From: Pedobacter psychrodurus
GTDB taxonomy: Bacteria > Bacteroidota > Bacteroidia > Sphingobacteriales > Sphingobacteriaceae
DNA: 64,000 bases
Direction: 5' to 3'
Assembly (NCBI RefSeq): GCF_004331735.1
Contig: NZ_SJSO01000016.1
Location: 1-64,000 of the forward strand
Shown here piece after piece: positions 33,460 through 42,099 of this stretch; position 1 is the first letter of the stretch, and every line of letters starts with the position of its first letter. The notes beneath the pieces were generated by a model. The model made no database searches. It worked only from the letters and a program-made list of their open reading frames with translations, and had not been told where the DNA came from. Made by a program: the position numbers and the translations under genes.

Positions 33460-36150
33460 TTATTTTTGATGGTTTTTACCTAAAATCAACTTGTATAACT
33501 GAACCAACAGTAGTGGCAGTGTACCTGCAAAAATTGCGGCGAGCCATGCCTTTAATGGTATAATATTGAGGTTAAGGGCCTGCCGGCTTTGGGGAAAAAC
33601 ATATACCAAAGCGATAAGAGAAAAACAAAACAGGATTGCCATCCAAACGAATTTATTTTTGGTTACCTCATTTTTCATCATCCCCGAGTGCAAAGAAGAC
33701 ATATTAAATACATGAAATAATTGGGCAGCAGCCAGGGTAATAAATGCTACATTATTGATAACCTCTACTTTTTCACTCACGTATCTCATGCATATAAAAA
33801 TAGCAAGCAGCACAGAAAGCGTCATGAGCACTGCATAAACCAAAATGACAAGCCAGTTTCGATTAGATATAATTTCAAGGCCTGGATCTCTTGGAGCCTT
33901 TAACATAATGGATTTATCTCCTCTTCCCAGGCCAAGTGCCAGTGCAGGGAAAACATCAGTAACCATATTTAAAAACAGAATCTGCAGGGGAAAAAGAATG
34001 GCACCACTTGCAAAGAAGCCCAGCAACGTCACAATGATGATCTCGCTCAAATTACAGGAGATCAGATAGATAACAAATCGCTGAATATTCTGAAAAATCT
34101 CTCTTCCATTGGCAACAGCCCGGGTGATCGATACAAAGGAATCATCCTTAAGGACAATATTTGCGGTTTCTTTGGCCACCTGAGTTCCTCTAAGTCCCAT
34201 GGCAATTCCTACATCTGCCTTTTTAATTGCTGGTGCATCATTTACCCCATCTCCGGTCATCGCCACCAGGAAGCCTGCTTTTTGATAGGTATCCACAATT
34301 TCCAGTTTCTGTTTAGGAGAAGTTCTGGCAAAAACTGTAGTAGAGAGGATCTTATCTCTCCATTGCTGATCCAATAAGTCTTCCTGTGGGAGTGCATTCC
34401 CCAAGATGACCTGATTATCGTCTGCCTCTGTAATCCCAACCTGTTTTGCAATACTTAGGGCAGTGAGGGGATGGTCACCTGTAATCATAACGATTTTTAT
34501 GCCAGCGGTACGGCAGGTTGCTATTGCACCTTTGATATCACCTCGCGGCGGATCCAAAAATCCAACCATTCCAACATAGGTTAGCTCAGCTATGAAGTCT
34601 CCTTCAGGGATTTCATTCAGGCTTTTGAAGGCAAAAGCCAATACCCTTAATCCACTTGCTGAAAGGGTTTCTGCATTAGCAAGTATTTTTTTCCGATCAA
34701 TGGAAGTGAGTTCATTTAAACTATTTCCAGCCTGAATATGTGTACACTTTAAGATCAAACCTTCAACTGCCCCTTTTACTGAAATGAAACAATCATTTCC
34801 ATTTTGATCGGCAGTTGCCATCAGTTTAGTTTCAGCGCTGAAGGGAATCTCCGATATTCTTTGGTAATGCGCTGCAGACTCCTCCCCAGAAAAACCGGCC
34901 GCTTTGTTTAATAGCAATAAAGCGATTTCAATAGGGTCGCCAGATATTTTAGATTTCTCAGTTTGCTCCCCAGGGGCGTTGTTACAAAGCGTGCCGATTT
35001 TAACCAATAGCTCAAAATTCTTCTGGCTGCTATTGATACCCATATCATCGTACACCAGATGTCCTTTTTCCATGGAAACATGTACCTCTTCCTGGGGAAA
35101 AGACAGGACTCTCACAAAAATCTTATTTTCAGTCAGGGTTCCGGTTTTATCTGTAAGGATGACGTTCACTCCGCCGAGCGTTTCGACCGAGGAAAGTCTT
35201 TTGACGATGGCATCTCTTTTTGCCATACGCAGCATGCCAAAAGCGAGTGCAACGGTGGCGACAATTGGAAGGCCTTCAGGAAAGGCCGCAACAGCAAGTG
35301 CTATGGAGGTTTCCAAGATTTGCAACCAGGGCTTCCCTTCAATAAAGGCGGTGAGTGCAAAAAAAGCAGTCATGAACAGGGTAATATAAATTAATTTTTT
35401 GGTCAGGTTTCCGATTTTGATATCCAAAGGGGATTTGGTGGTAGCTGAACGGCCGACCAGCTCACTGATCTTGCCCAGTTCGGTATTTGCTGCAATGCCT
35501 GTAATAATGACCTTGCCATTTCCATTCATCACTGCGGTACCTTTGTATACCATGTTTACTGAGGCCGAGGCATCAGTATCTACCCCCTGGCTATCGCTTG
35601 TTTTAAGGATGGGGAATGATTCACCTGTTAACGCAGACTCATCTACCTGAAGTCCGTTTGATTCGATAACCCGGCCATCGCCAGATACCATGTCTCCGGC
35701 TTCGAGCAGCAGCAAATCCCCGGGCGTTAATTGTTCGGAAAGCACTTCTATGGTTTTTCCACCTCTGATGACTTTAGAGACGCTTAGATCCATTTCTTTC
35801 AACGCCCGCATGGAGCTCCTTGCCTGAAGTTCCATAAAAAAACCAATCAGGGCATTAACCAAAATAACGATAAATATGGCGATTGCTTCCAGTGAGTTTT
35901 TAAAGTATAGCGATGCAAATGCTGCAACAAACAGCAGGTAAACGATAGGACTTTTGAATTGCTCAAAAAACATCTGCCAGATGCTTTTGACCTTTTGGCT
36001 GACGTTAATGTTGAGTCCAAATTGGACTGAACGTAACGAAGCCTCCTTATTACTGATACCCTGCTGGCCATCCGTTTCAAAAGCATTAAGTAGCTCACCA
36101 ATGCTTAAAACTGGAACAGGTGTATTATTGGCGGCTAAGTTATTGTTCAT
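33460..36150 (-). CDS. P2-type cation (Ca2+-like) transporting ATPase
   Basis: 896 residues from ATG 36150 (MNNNLAANN); an in-frame start at 36204 is less likely. It has a cation-ATPase N-domain, TGES, PEGLP in membrane helix 4 (AAFPEGLPIVATVALAFG, the Ca2+-pump motif), the phosphorylation site DKTGTLTENK, TGDGVNDAPA, and a C-terminal set of about six helices. It pumps Ca2+ or another cation out of the cytoplasm. A usp gene follows. The promoter contains a perfect FNR-like box shared with the divergent sensor kinase gene. Confidence 0.9.
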   Translation of the reverse strand: MNNNLAANNTPVPVLSIGELLNAFETDGQQGISNKEASLRSVQFGLNINVSQKVKSIWQMFFEQFKSPIVYLLFVAAFASLYFKNSLEAIAIFIVILVNALIGFFMELQARSSMRALKEMDLSVSKVIRGGKTIEVLSEQLTPGDLLLLEAGDMVSGDGRVIESNGLQVDESALTGESFPILKTSDSQGVDTDASASVNMVYKGTAVMNGNGKVIITGIAANTELGKISELVGRSATTKSPLDIKIGNLTKKLIYITLFMTAFFALTAFIEGKPWLQILETSIALAVAAFPEGLPIVATVALAFGMLRMAKRDAIVKRLSSVETLGGVNVILTDKTGTLTENKIFVRVLSFPQEEVHVSMEKGHLVYDDMGINSSQKNFELLVKIGTLCNNAPGEQTEKSKISGDPIEIALLLLNKAAGFSGEESAAHYQRISEIPFSAETKLMATADQNGNDCFISVKGAVEGLILKCTHIQAGNSLNELTSIDRKKILANAETLSASGLRVLAFAFKSLNEIPEGDFIAELTYVGMVGFLDPPRGDIKGAIATCRTAGIKIVMITGDHPLTALSIAKQVGITEADDNQVILGNALPQEDLLDQQWRDKILSTTVFARTSPKQKLEIVDTYQKAGFLVAMTGDGVNDAPAIKKADVGIAMGLRGTQVAKETANIVLKDDSFVSITRAVANGREIFQNIQRFVIYLISCNLSEIIIVTLLGFFASGAILFPLQILFLNMVTDVFPALALGLGRGDKSIMLKAPRDPGLEIISNRNWLVILVYAVLMTLSVLLAIFICMRYVSEKVEVINNVAFITLAAAQLFHVFNMSSLHSGMMKNEVTKNKFVWMAILFCFSLIALVYVFPQSRQALNLNIIPLKAWLAAIFAGTLPLLLVQLYKLILGKNHQK

Positions 36151-36201
36151 CTTCTTTTTATAATAGTCAATGCCAGAATTGACAGATGACGCTACATATA
36201 G

Positions 36202-36266
36202 CAAAATTACCGCCCCAGTTATAATTAGAAATGATAGTCCCTACCTGAATTGATGATGCTCATCAT
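36202..36266 (-). promoter_or_regulatory. P-ATPase/usp promoter with perfect FNR-like box
   Basis: Minus-strand -7 element TAATTTTG (36202-36209). The perfect palindrome ATGAT-GCTC-ATCAT (36253-36266) is centred exactly 54 bp upstream. The box also lies in front of the divergent kinase-regulator operon (ATG 36406), so it may serve autoregulation. Confidence 0.7.
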
Positions 36267-36405
36267 AAACGGTTAAGCATTCTTCCATTTTTGAATGACT
36301 ACCTTACGTGTGCTGATATTCTTTGAAAGAATAAAATCCAAACAATCCCCTCTGACGATGGTTCTATTAATGCAGCTAAAACATTTAGCTGTTAATCAAT
36401 AAATT

Positions 36406-37623
36406 ATGGAAAATTCCGTATTGCTAAAGGCAATTATTGACCATGCAATAGACGGACTGATCACTATTGATGACAGCGGTGTGGTAGAGTCAATTAATCC
36501 ATCTGCATGTCGTCTTTTCGATTATACTCCTGAAGAGGTTATTGGACAAAACATCTCCATATTGATGCCTCAATCAGACAGATCCAACCATAACCGTTAC
36601 CTTTTTAATTATAAACAAACGGGGAATGCAAATATCATTGGGATTGGCCGAGAGCTGATAGGCAAGAAGAAAAACGGGATTTTCTTTCCATTCCGGCTGG
36701 GCGTAAGTGAGGTTAAATATTCAGGCAGGATAATTTATGCTGGTTTCATTCATGATCTGACCAGGGAAAAAGAGGCAGAAGGAAAATTACAGGACTATGC
36801 AGCACAACTTGAAATGCAGGTGGAAGAGCGAACGCATTCATTGAGAATGAGTGTGAATCAACTCCAAAAAACTCAGGTTGATTTGAACCTGTCACTTAAT
36901 AAAGAAAAAGAACTTGGACAGTTGAAAAGCAGGTTTGTTTCCATCGCTTCCCATGAGTTTAGGACACCATTGAGCCTGGTTCAGCTATCCGCCTCCTTAA
37001 TTGAACGTTATGCCGAATCACTTGATCAAAAGAACATCGGAAAGCACGTAGGCAAAATCAAGAATGCAGTACTTAATATTACAGCAATTTTAAATGATTT
37101 TTTATCCCTGGAAAAATTGGACAGCGGTATGGTCAAGCCATCGCTGAGTCACTTTAACTTATCAGAGATGGCAGAAGAAATTACCGGCGAAATGCAGGTT
37201 GTTTTACGAGGAAAGCAAAAGATTATATTTAAACACCGGGGTACGAACCAGAAGATAACGCTCGATCAAAATCTATTGAAAAATTGTATTATCATATTAA
37301 TAGACAACGCCATTAAATATTCAGGGGCTGATAGTCAGATTCAGTTTTATACTAAGATTAATGAGCATAATTGTACCATCAGAATTTGCGATGATGGGAT
37401 TGGTATTCCAGAAAGTGATCATAAGCATCTTTTCGATGCTTTTTTTCGTGCCCACAATACCGGTAACATATCAGGTAATGGACTTGGGTTAAGTATACTT
37501 TCCAGATATACCGGATTGATGGATGGGCATGTCAGTTTTAAAAGCAGAGTTAACCGGGGAACGTTATTTACACTGACCTTCCCACAAAAAAATAACCATG
37601 AGCAAAAAAGTATTGATTATTGA
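36406..37623 (+). CDS. FixL-like PAS-domain sensor histidine kinase (copy 2)
   Basis: 405 residues, soluble, closely similar to the kinase at 16354-17553. The PAS domain keeps the FixL-type haem His (His62 in NHNRYLFNY) and the distal Arg (Arg82 in IGIGRELIG). HisKA SHEFRTPLSLVQL, N-box NCIIILIDNAIKYSG and CDDGIGIP complete the kinase. It overlaps the regulator gene by 26 bp, an unusually long overlap indicating tight coupling. Oxygen or NO sensing is inferred. Confidence 0.88.
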   Translation: MENSVLLKAIIDHAIDGLITIDDSGVVESINPSACRLFDYTPEEVIGQNISILMPQSDRSNHNRYLFNYKQTGNANIIGIGRELIGKKKNGIFFPFRLGVSEVKYSGRIIYAGFIHDLTREKEAEGKLQDYAAQLEMQVEERTHSLRMSVNQLQKTQVDLNLSLNKEKELGQLKSRFVSIASHEFRTPLSLVQLSASLIERYAESLDQKNIGKHVGKIKNAVLNITAILNDFLSLEKLDSGMVKPSLSHFNLSEMAEEITGEMQVVLRGKQKIIFKHRGTNQKITLDQNLLKNCIIILIDNAIKYSGADSQIQFYTKINEHNCTIRICDDGIGIPESDHKHLFDAFFRAHNTGNISGNGLGLSILSRYTGLMDGHVSFKSRVNRGTLFTLTFPQKNNHEQKSIDY

Positions 37624-38650
37624 AGATCATGATGAGATCCGTGCAAACCTGGTTGAAATTCTTGAAATGGCCCGTTACACGGTATATCAGGCTGAGAATG
37701 GTAAGCTTGGCGTTGATCTGGCCATCAGCCATGTTCCCGACATCATACTTTGTGATATCATGATGCCCGAACTTGATGGATATGGCGTATTATACATGCT
37801 CAACAGGCATGAGCAGACATCAGGGATTCCATTTATTTTTCTTACTGCAAAGGCCGAACATGCAGATCTTCGAAAAGGAATGGAACTGGGCGCAGATGAT
37901 TATTTGGTCAAGCCCTTTGATGATATGGAATTGCTTAATGCCATTGATATTCGTTTAAGAAAGAAAGCTGCAAACGATCTTTCCCACCAGAGCAGAACTG
38001 AAGCGTTTAAAATATTGGTTGAGAAAACAGATGGTCTTGCTGAATTCAATAAAATTATTGAAGAAAAAAAAAGCAGGGATTTTAAAAAGAACCAGGTCAT
38101 CTATTACGAGGATGATCATGGAAAAGGGCTCTATCTGGTAACACATGGAAGAGTTAAAACCATAAAACTGGCGAAAGATGGCAGGGAGCTAATGACGGGG
38201 ATTTATAGCCAGGGTGACTATCTGGGAATTAATGCGGTATTAAGTGATAGTTGTTATGCAGATACTGCCACAGCCCTTGAGGATAGTAGCGTGTGCCTAA
38301 TTCCGCTAGATCAAATGGAAACCATACTTAATTTATATCCTGAGGTGGCAAGAAAATTTATCCATTTGCTTTCCAGAGATAATAGAGCAAAGGAAGAGCA
38401 GCTTTTAGAACTGGCCTATCATTCAGTGAGAAAGAAAATGGCTGGTACACTGCTCAGACTTTATGGACAGGCAAAGGTAAATGATAATTTAATAAATATC
38501 TCCAGGGAAGACCTTGCCGCTATGGCGTGCATGGCCACTGAAACGGTGAGCCGCACCTTATCTGATTTCAAGGATGAGCAGCTCATTGATAGAAACGGAA
38601 CAAAGATTATGGTACTTAATCATGAGGGACTATCTAAGATGAAAAATTAA
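37598..38650 (+). CDS. Response regulator with receiver fused to CRP/FNR-type regulator (copy 2)
   Basis: 350 residues. Receiver with D53 in LCDIMMPELDG and LVKPFDD; cNMP-like barrel (KNQVIYYEDDHGKGLYLVTHG); winged helix with TETVSRTLSDF, again the FNR-type E-x-x-S-R recognition helix. Its closest relative in the window is the protein at 15298-16329; the receivers and HTH parts match strongly, the middle less. No Fe-S cysteines. It probably binds the same TGAT-N4-ATCA boxes. Confidence 0.9.
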   Translation: MSKKVLIIEDHDEIRANLVEILEMARYTVYQAENGKLGVDLAISHVPDIILCDIMMPELDGYGVLYMLNRHEQTSGIPFIFLTAKAEHADLRKGMELGADDYLVKPFDDMELLNAIDIRLRKKAANDLSHQSRTEAFKILVEKTDGLAEFNKIIEEKKSRDFKKNQVIYYEDDHGKGLYLVTHGRVKTIKLAKDGRELMTGIYSQGDYLGINAVLSDSCYADTATALEDSSVCLIPLDQMETILNLYPEVARKFIHLLSRDNRAKEEQLLELAYHSVRKKMAGTLLRLYGQAKVNDNLINISREDLAAMACMATETVSRTLSDFKDEQLIDRNGTKIMVLNHEGLSKMKN

Positions 38651-38746
38651 AGTCTATTAAGGGAATTTAAGTAGCCCCAACGATTCGATTATTCTGCAAA
38701 GGAATAACCTTTCGCCCAAAAATCCTTTTATCTAGATATAATACCT

Positions 38747-38754
38747 TAGGTTTG
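38747..38754 (+). promoter_or_regulatory. -7 promoter element (TAGGTTTG)
   Basis: Perfect TAnnTTTG ending only 7 bp before the ATG at 38762, implying a leaderless or near-leaderless mRNA. No FNR-like box or clear TTG -33 is seen. Confidence 0.45.
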
Positions 38755-38761
38755 ATTAACA

Positions 38762-39409
38762 ATGAACTTAACTCCTGTAGATGAGGAGGATAAATGGAAA
38801 AACTTCGGTTTTCAATCCCCCTTAATATCTCTTTTCAAGAATTTCCATCCATTAAATGAGGCCATAGAGTCGATCATCAATGCACAGACTTTCCCTGTCT
38901 ACTTCGCCAAGCACAAGCATATCGCCTCCCCACAAAAAAGAAACCGCTATATCTTCTTGATCATTAAAGGTGCAGCCCACGGCTACCTGAAGATTGGCAG
39001 TAAAAAAATAACCACCTGGATCGCCGTTGAGAATGAACTTGCCGGAACGATCAGAAACCTCTGGACTGATGAGGTATCTGAAGAATATATCGAATCCATT
39101 GAACCGATAGTGGCTATTGCGGTACCTCATGAAATGTCGAAGTTATTATATCAACAGTTTGAAATAGCCAATTATGTGGGCAGAAAAATAATGGAAATCC
39201 ATTATCGAAGTGCATTTGAGCGGGCATTCATCTGTAGGTTGCCCACAGCTAAAAAGCGTTATGACCGGTTTATCCTAAGCTACCCACGTTTGTTAGAACG
39301 CGTACCACTCAAGTACATTGCCTCCTTTCTGGGAATGAGAATGGAAACCCTGAGCCGTATCCGATCAGGGCTGAACAAAGCCAAGGCAGCTTTAGCAAAT
39401 GTAGTATAG
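38762..39409 (+). CDS. Stand-alone Crp/Fnr family transcriptional regulator
   Basis: 215 residues. A cNMP-binding-like barrel (residues about 30-135; IFLIIKGAAHGYLKIGSKKI) and a C-terminal HTH with LKYIASFLGMRMETLSRIRS, E-T-L-S-R recognition helix. It has only one Cys, so no Fe-S cluster as in true FNR. It follows the second kinase-regulator pair by 111 bp with its own promoter. Whether it binds the same boxes is unknown. Confidence 0.85.
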   Translation: MNLTPVDEEDKWKNFGFQSPLISLFKNFHPLNEAIESIINAQTFPVYFAKHKHIASPQKRNRYIFLIIKGAAHGYLKIGSKKITTWIAVENELAGTIRNLWTDEVSEEYIESIEPIVAIAVPHEMSKLLYQQFEIANYVGRKIMEIHYRSAFERAFICRLPTAKKRYDRFILSYPRLLERVPLKYIASFLGMRMETLSRIRSGLNKAKAALANVV

Positions 39410-39792
39410 ATCAGCCATGGCATCTATTCTCGAGAACTCAATTTCTATAAAATTGTTTGCACATTGAGGTAGAAGTTAAATTTGCATCAATTAAGTTTAA
39501 AATTTCTTCCCATACAAACCTTCAAGCTTATTTTTCAAAGTTCTTTCAAATGAGTAACTTTTAATCTCATCTGGAATTGGGATTTCAGATTGATTACACT
39601 GCATTAAAGGAATTCCTGGTCTCCAGATCAAATCTCCAACATTCGTACGCTGTTTATTATTAGTTAAATAACCCAACTTTTAAAATACAGTTAAAATTCG
39701 CTTAATATAGGAGGGCTAACTTCGCGTGTCCTAACAACTTCGCTTTGCTAACGCCTATCCCCTAAAAAAATGGACAAAGAACGTCTGCTATT
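39410..39792. other. Spacer, likely site of rearrangement
   Basis: No gene. It contains CTAACTTCGCG near 39716 and a repeated AACTTCGC/TGCTAAC motif at 39732-39750. The next gene starts abruptly with mid-receptor sequence, so this spacer probably contains a deletion junction. Confidence 0.45.
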
Positions 39793-40251
39793 ATGATTTG
39801 CTTTTGCTTGCGAGCCTTGGGAAGAACTTCTAATTACACACCAATATCGAAAGAAATAAATAACCATCTGAGTATCTATTCTAACTACACACACAATTTC
39901 ATTTTTGTAAAAGAAGGACAGCCGAAACTGCCAGGTACCGCTAAAGATATTCTAAACTTATCTCTAGCTTACGAAGTTAAACGCTTCAACGTGCGTCTTT
40001 CCTACAACAATACCTCCGACTTTATCACCATATTAGGCGTAAATAACAAAGGTGGCGTATATTACGACAAAGCAAATTATCTTGATGCAAACATAAACTT
40101 CTTCATCACACCGAAGCTTTCCCTGTATGGCTCTGCTAATAATCTGCTTAATCAAGATCAAAGAAGACACCAGTATGAGCAGGAATATACCTATTCCTCT
40201 TTAACTACCGGTAAAACAGCATCATTTGGGATTAAATACAATGTATACTAA
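39793..40251 (+). pseudogene. C-terminal fragment of a TonB-dependent receptor
   Basis: 152 codons, of which the last 140 match the final barrel strands of TonB-dependent receptors: LSIYSNYTHNFIFV, KLPGTAKDILNLSLAYEVKR, LSLYGSANNLLNQDQRRHQY and the terminal TASFGIKYNVY. There is no signal peptide, plug or TonB box, and similarity begins abruptly around 39825. A normal receptor has 700-1000 residues, so this is a remnant. It sits 18 bp before the peroxidase gene, suggesting a former receptor-peroxidase-phosphatase operon. Confidence 0.8.
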
Positions 40252-40269
40252 TAACGATTAAAATAAGCC

Positions 40270-42078
40270 ATGAAAAACAAGCTGGTTATCATTTTATTCC
40301 TTTTCAGTTTTATCCTAATCGCAGCAAAGGTTGGAGATGATGGGAATATTGGCGCCAGCCAAGGCCTGGAGTATTATAAAACCGAATTAGGCATTTTTAT
40401 CCGTTCTACCCAAATGTTGCAGAAAGTAATTGGTAAGATCAGCGAGGATTCGAGTTCAATTCAAAATGCAAAAAAGTCCCTTTTACAATGTCGTAGAGAT
40501 TATAAAAGAATTGAATGTTTTCTGACATACTTTTTTCAGAGTGAAACCGGATTTTACAATGCCGCCCCAAAAACAGAGGTAGAGGAGCCAGAGTTAGAAC
40601 TTGTTGAACCGATGGGATTACAATATATTGAAACGCTGCTTTTTGAGGAAAATCCGCATCTTGCTAAAAGTAAATTAGTTGAACAGGCAGAGATCTTAAC
40701 CTCATCAGTGCAGGATATGCCTTCACTCCTTTATAATTTCAAAATCAACGATGCTCAAATGATGCAAAGCCTACGGCTCGAGCTCATTCGTTGGTCAACA
40801 CTCTCCATCGCAGGCTTCGACGCTCCACTGCTCAAATCCAGCATGAGTGAAATTGCTGAAGCATCGGCTTCAATGCGAAGGGTGATTAAGCCTTATTCAG
40901 ATCAGAAGCCTTTACATGGGGCAAGAGTGGATGCTTTACTGGAGCAATCCATCATCTACCTCCATAATCATTCAGATTTCGATACTTTCAACAGAATGGA
41001 TTACCTGCTTCATTATGCGCTTCCACTGCAAAAGGAAATGCGCCTTTTAACAAAGGATTTGAAACTTGAAGCAGATTCCGCTGGATTTGTTAATTACGAT
41101 GCAGACAACATTTATCAGCCCAATGCGCTTAAAGGTTTCAGAAAACAGCAAAAGCATTCAAAAAAGGAATCGCGACTTGCCAGGTTGGGGGAAAAGCTCT
41201 TTTTTGACCCGGCATTATCCGGAAATCTTAAAGTGAGTTGCGCCAGTTGTCATCAAAAAGAAAACTATTTCACCGATCTTAAGGTTCGAAGCAGCGCTTT
41301 AATTCGGGATTCTATTCTGCAACGCAACACGCCTACGCTGTTTTACGCAGCCATGCAACACAGCCAATTTTGGGACGGAAGAGCACAAAATTTAGATGCA
41401 CAGGTACATGATGTAATTTTTAATCCTTTAGAAATGGGCGGTTCAAAGCATTTGATTTCAAAAAATATTCTTTCAAAAAAACAGTATAAAACAGCATTCG
41501 CTGAATTATTTGTATCATCCAGAACACCCGGTATGAATGAACTGGCCGCTGCTATTTCTGCCTATATTAAAACGCTTGCACCAATGAATTCTGCTTTCGA
41601 TCGGGCACTGGCAGGCAATAAACATTCCATGACCGCTCAACAAGTTGAAGGATTTAACCTTTTTATGGGTAAAGCACAATGCGGCACATGCCATTTTCCA
41701 CCATTATTTAACGGACTGGTACCACCCCTTTTCGATCGATCGGAACTTGAAATATTGGGCACGACTAAAAACGATGATTTTACAAAGGCTGAGCTTGATT
41801 TAGACGAAGGAAGATATAAAATATATAAAATCCATTTCTATAAAGGCGCATTTAAAACTCCTACAGTAAGAAACGCAGCTAAAACATTCCCGTATATGCA
41901 CAACGGTAATTTTTCCAGCCTTGAAAAAGTTGTAGAATTTTATAACCTGGGCGGAGGCAAAGGCTTAGGTCTTGATGTTCCCGATCAGACCCTTTCTTCC
42001 ACCCCATTAAAGCTTAGTCCAAAAGAAACAGCATCAATCGTTTCCTTTATGGAAGCATTAACAGACAATTACAAATAG
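40270..42078 (+). CDS. Dihaem cytochrome c peroxidase with imelysin-like N-terminal domain
   Basis: 602 residues. A signal peptide (MKNKLVIILFLFSFILIAA) is followed by a helical region to about residue 290 containing EPMGLQYIETLLFEE, which resembles the imelysin fold, then a MauG/CcpA-type peroxidase with two haem sites, SCASCHQ and CGTCHF, and FDPALSG/NTPTL motifs. Such periplasmic enzymes reduce H2O2 or modify proteins; with imelysin-like domains they are often found near TonB receptors and metal handling genes. It is followed after 21 bp by a phosphoesterase. Confidence 0.88.
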   Translation: MKNKLVIILFLFSFILIAAKVGDDGNIGASQGLEYYKTELGIFIRSTQMLQKVIGKISEDSSSIQNAKKSLLQCRRDYKRIECFLTYFFQSETGFYNAAPKTEVEEPELELVEPMGLQYIETLLFEENPHLAKSKLVEQAEILTSSVQDMPSLLYNFKINDAQMMQSLRLELIRWSTLSIAGFDAPLLKSSMSEIAEASASMRRVIKPYSDQKPLHGARVDALLEQSIIYLHNHSDFDTFNRMDYLLHYALPLQKEMRLLTKDLKLEADSAGFVNYDADNIYQPNALKGFRKQQKHSKKESRLARLGEKLFFDPALSGNLKVSCASCHQKENYFTDLKVRSSALIRDSILQRNTPTLFYAAMQHSQFWDGRAQNLDAQVHDVIFNPLEMGGSKHLISKNILSKKQYKTAFAELFVSSRTPGMNELAAAISAYIKTLAPMNSAFDRALAGNKHSMTAQQVEGFNLFMGKAQCGTCHFPPLFNGLVPPLFDRSELEILGTTKNDDFTKAELDLDEGRYKIYKIHFYKGAFKTPTVRNAAKTFPYMHNGNFSSLEKVVEFYNLGGGKGLGLDVPDQTLSSTPLKLSPKETASIVSFMEALTDNYK

Positions 42079-42099
42079 CAAAAATTAACAAATAAATCA

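Noticed and set aside
38762..39409. True oxygen-sensing FNR
   Set aside because: Only one Cys is present, so the Fe-S cluster ligands of FNR are missing.
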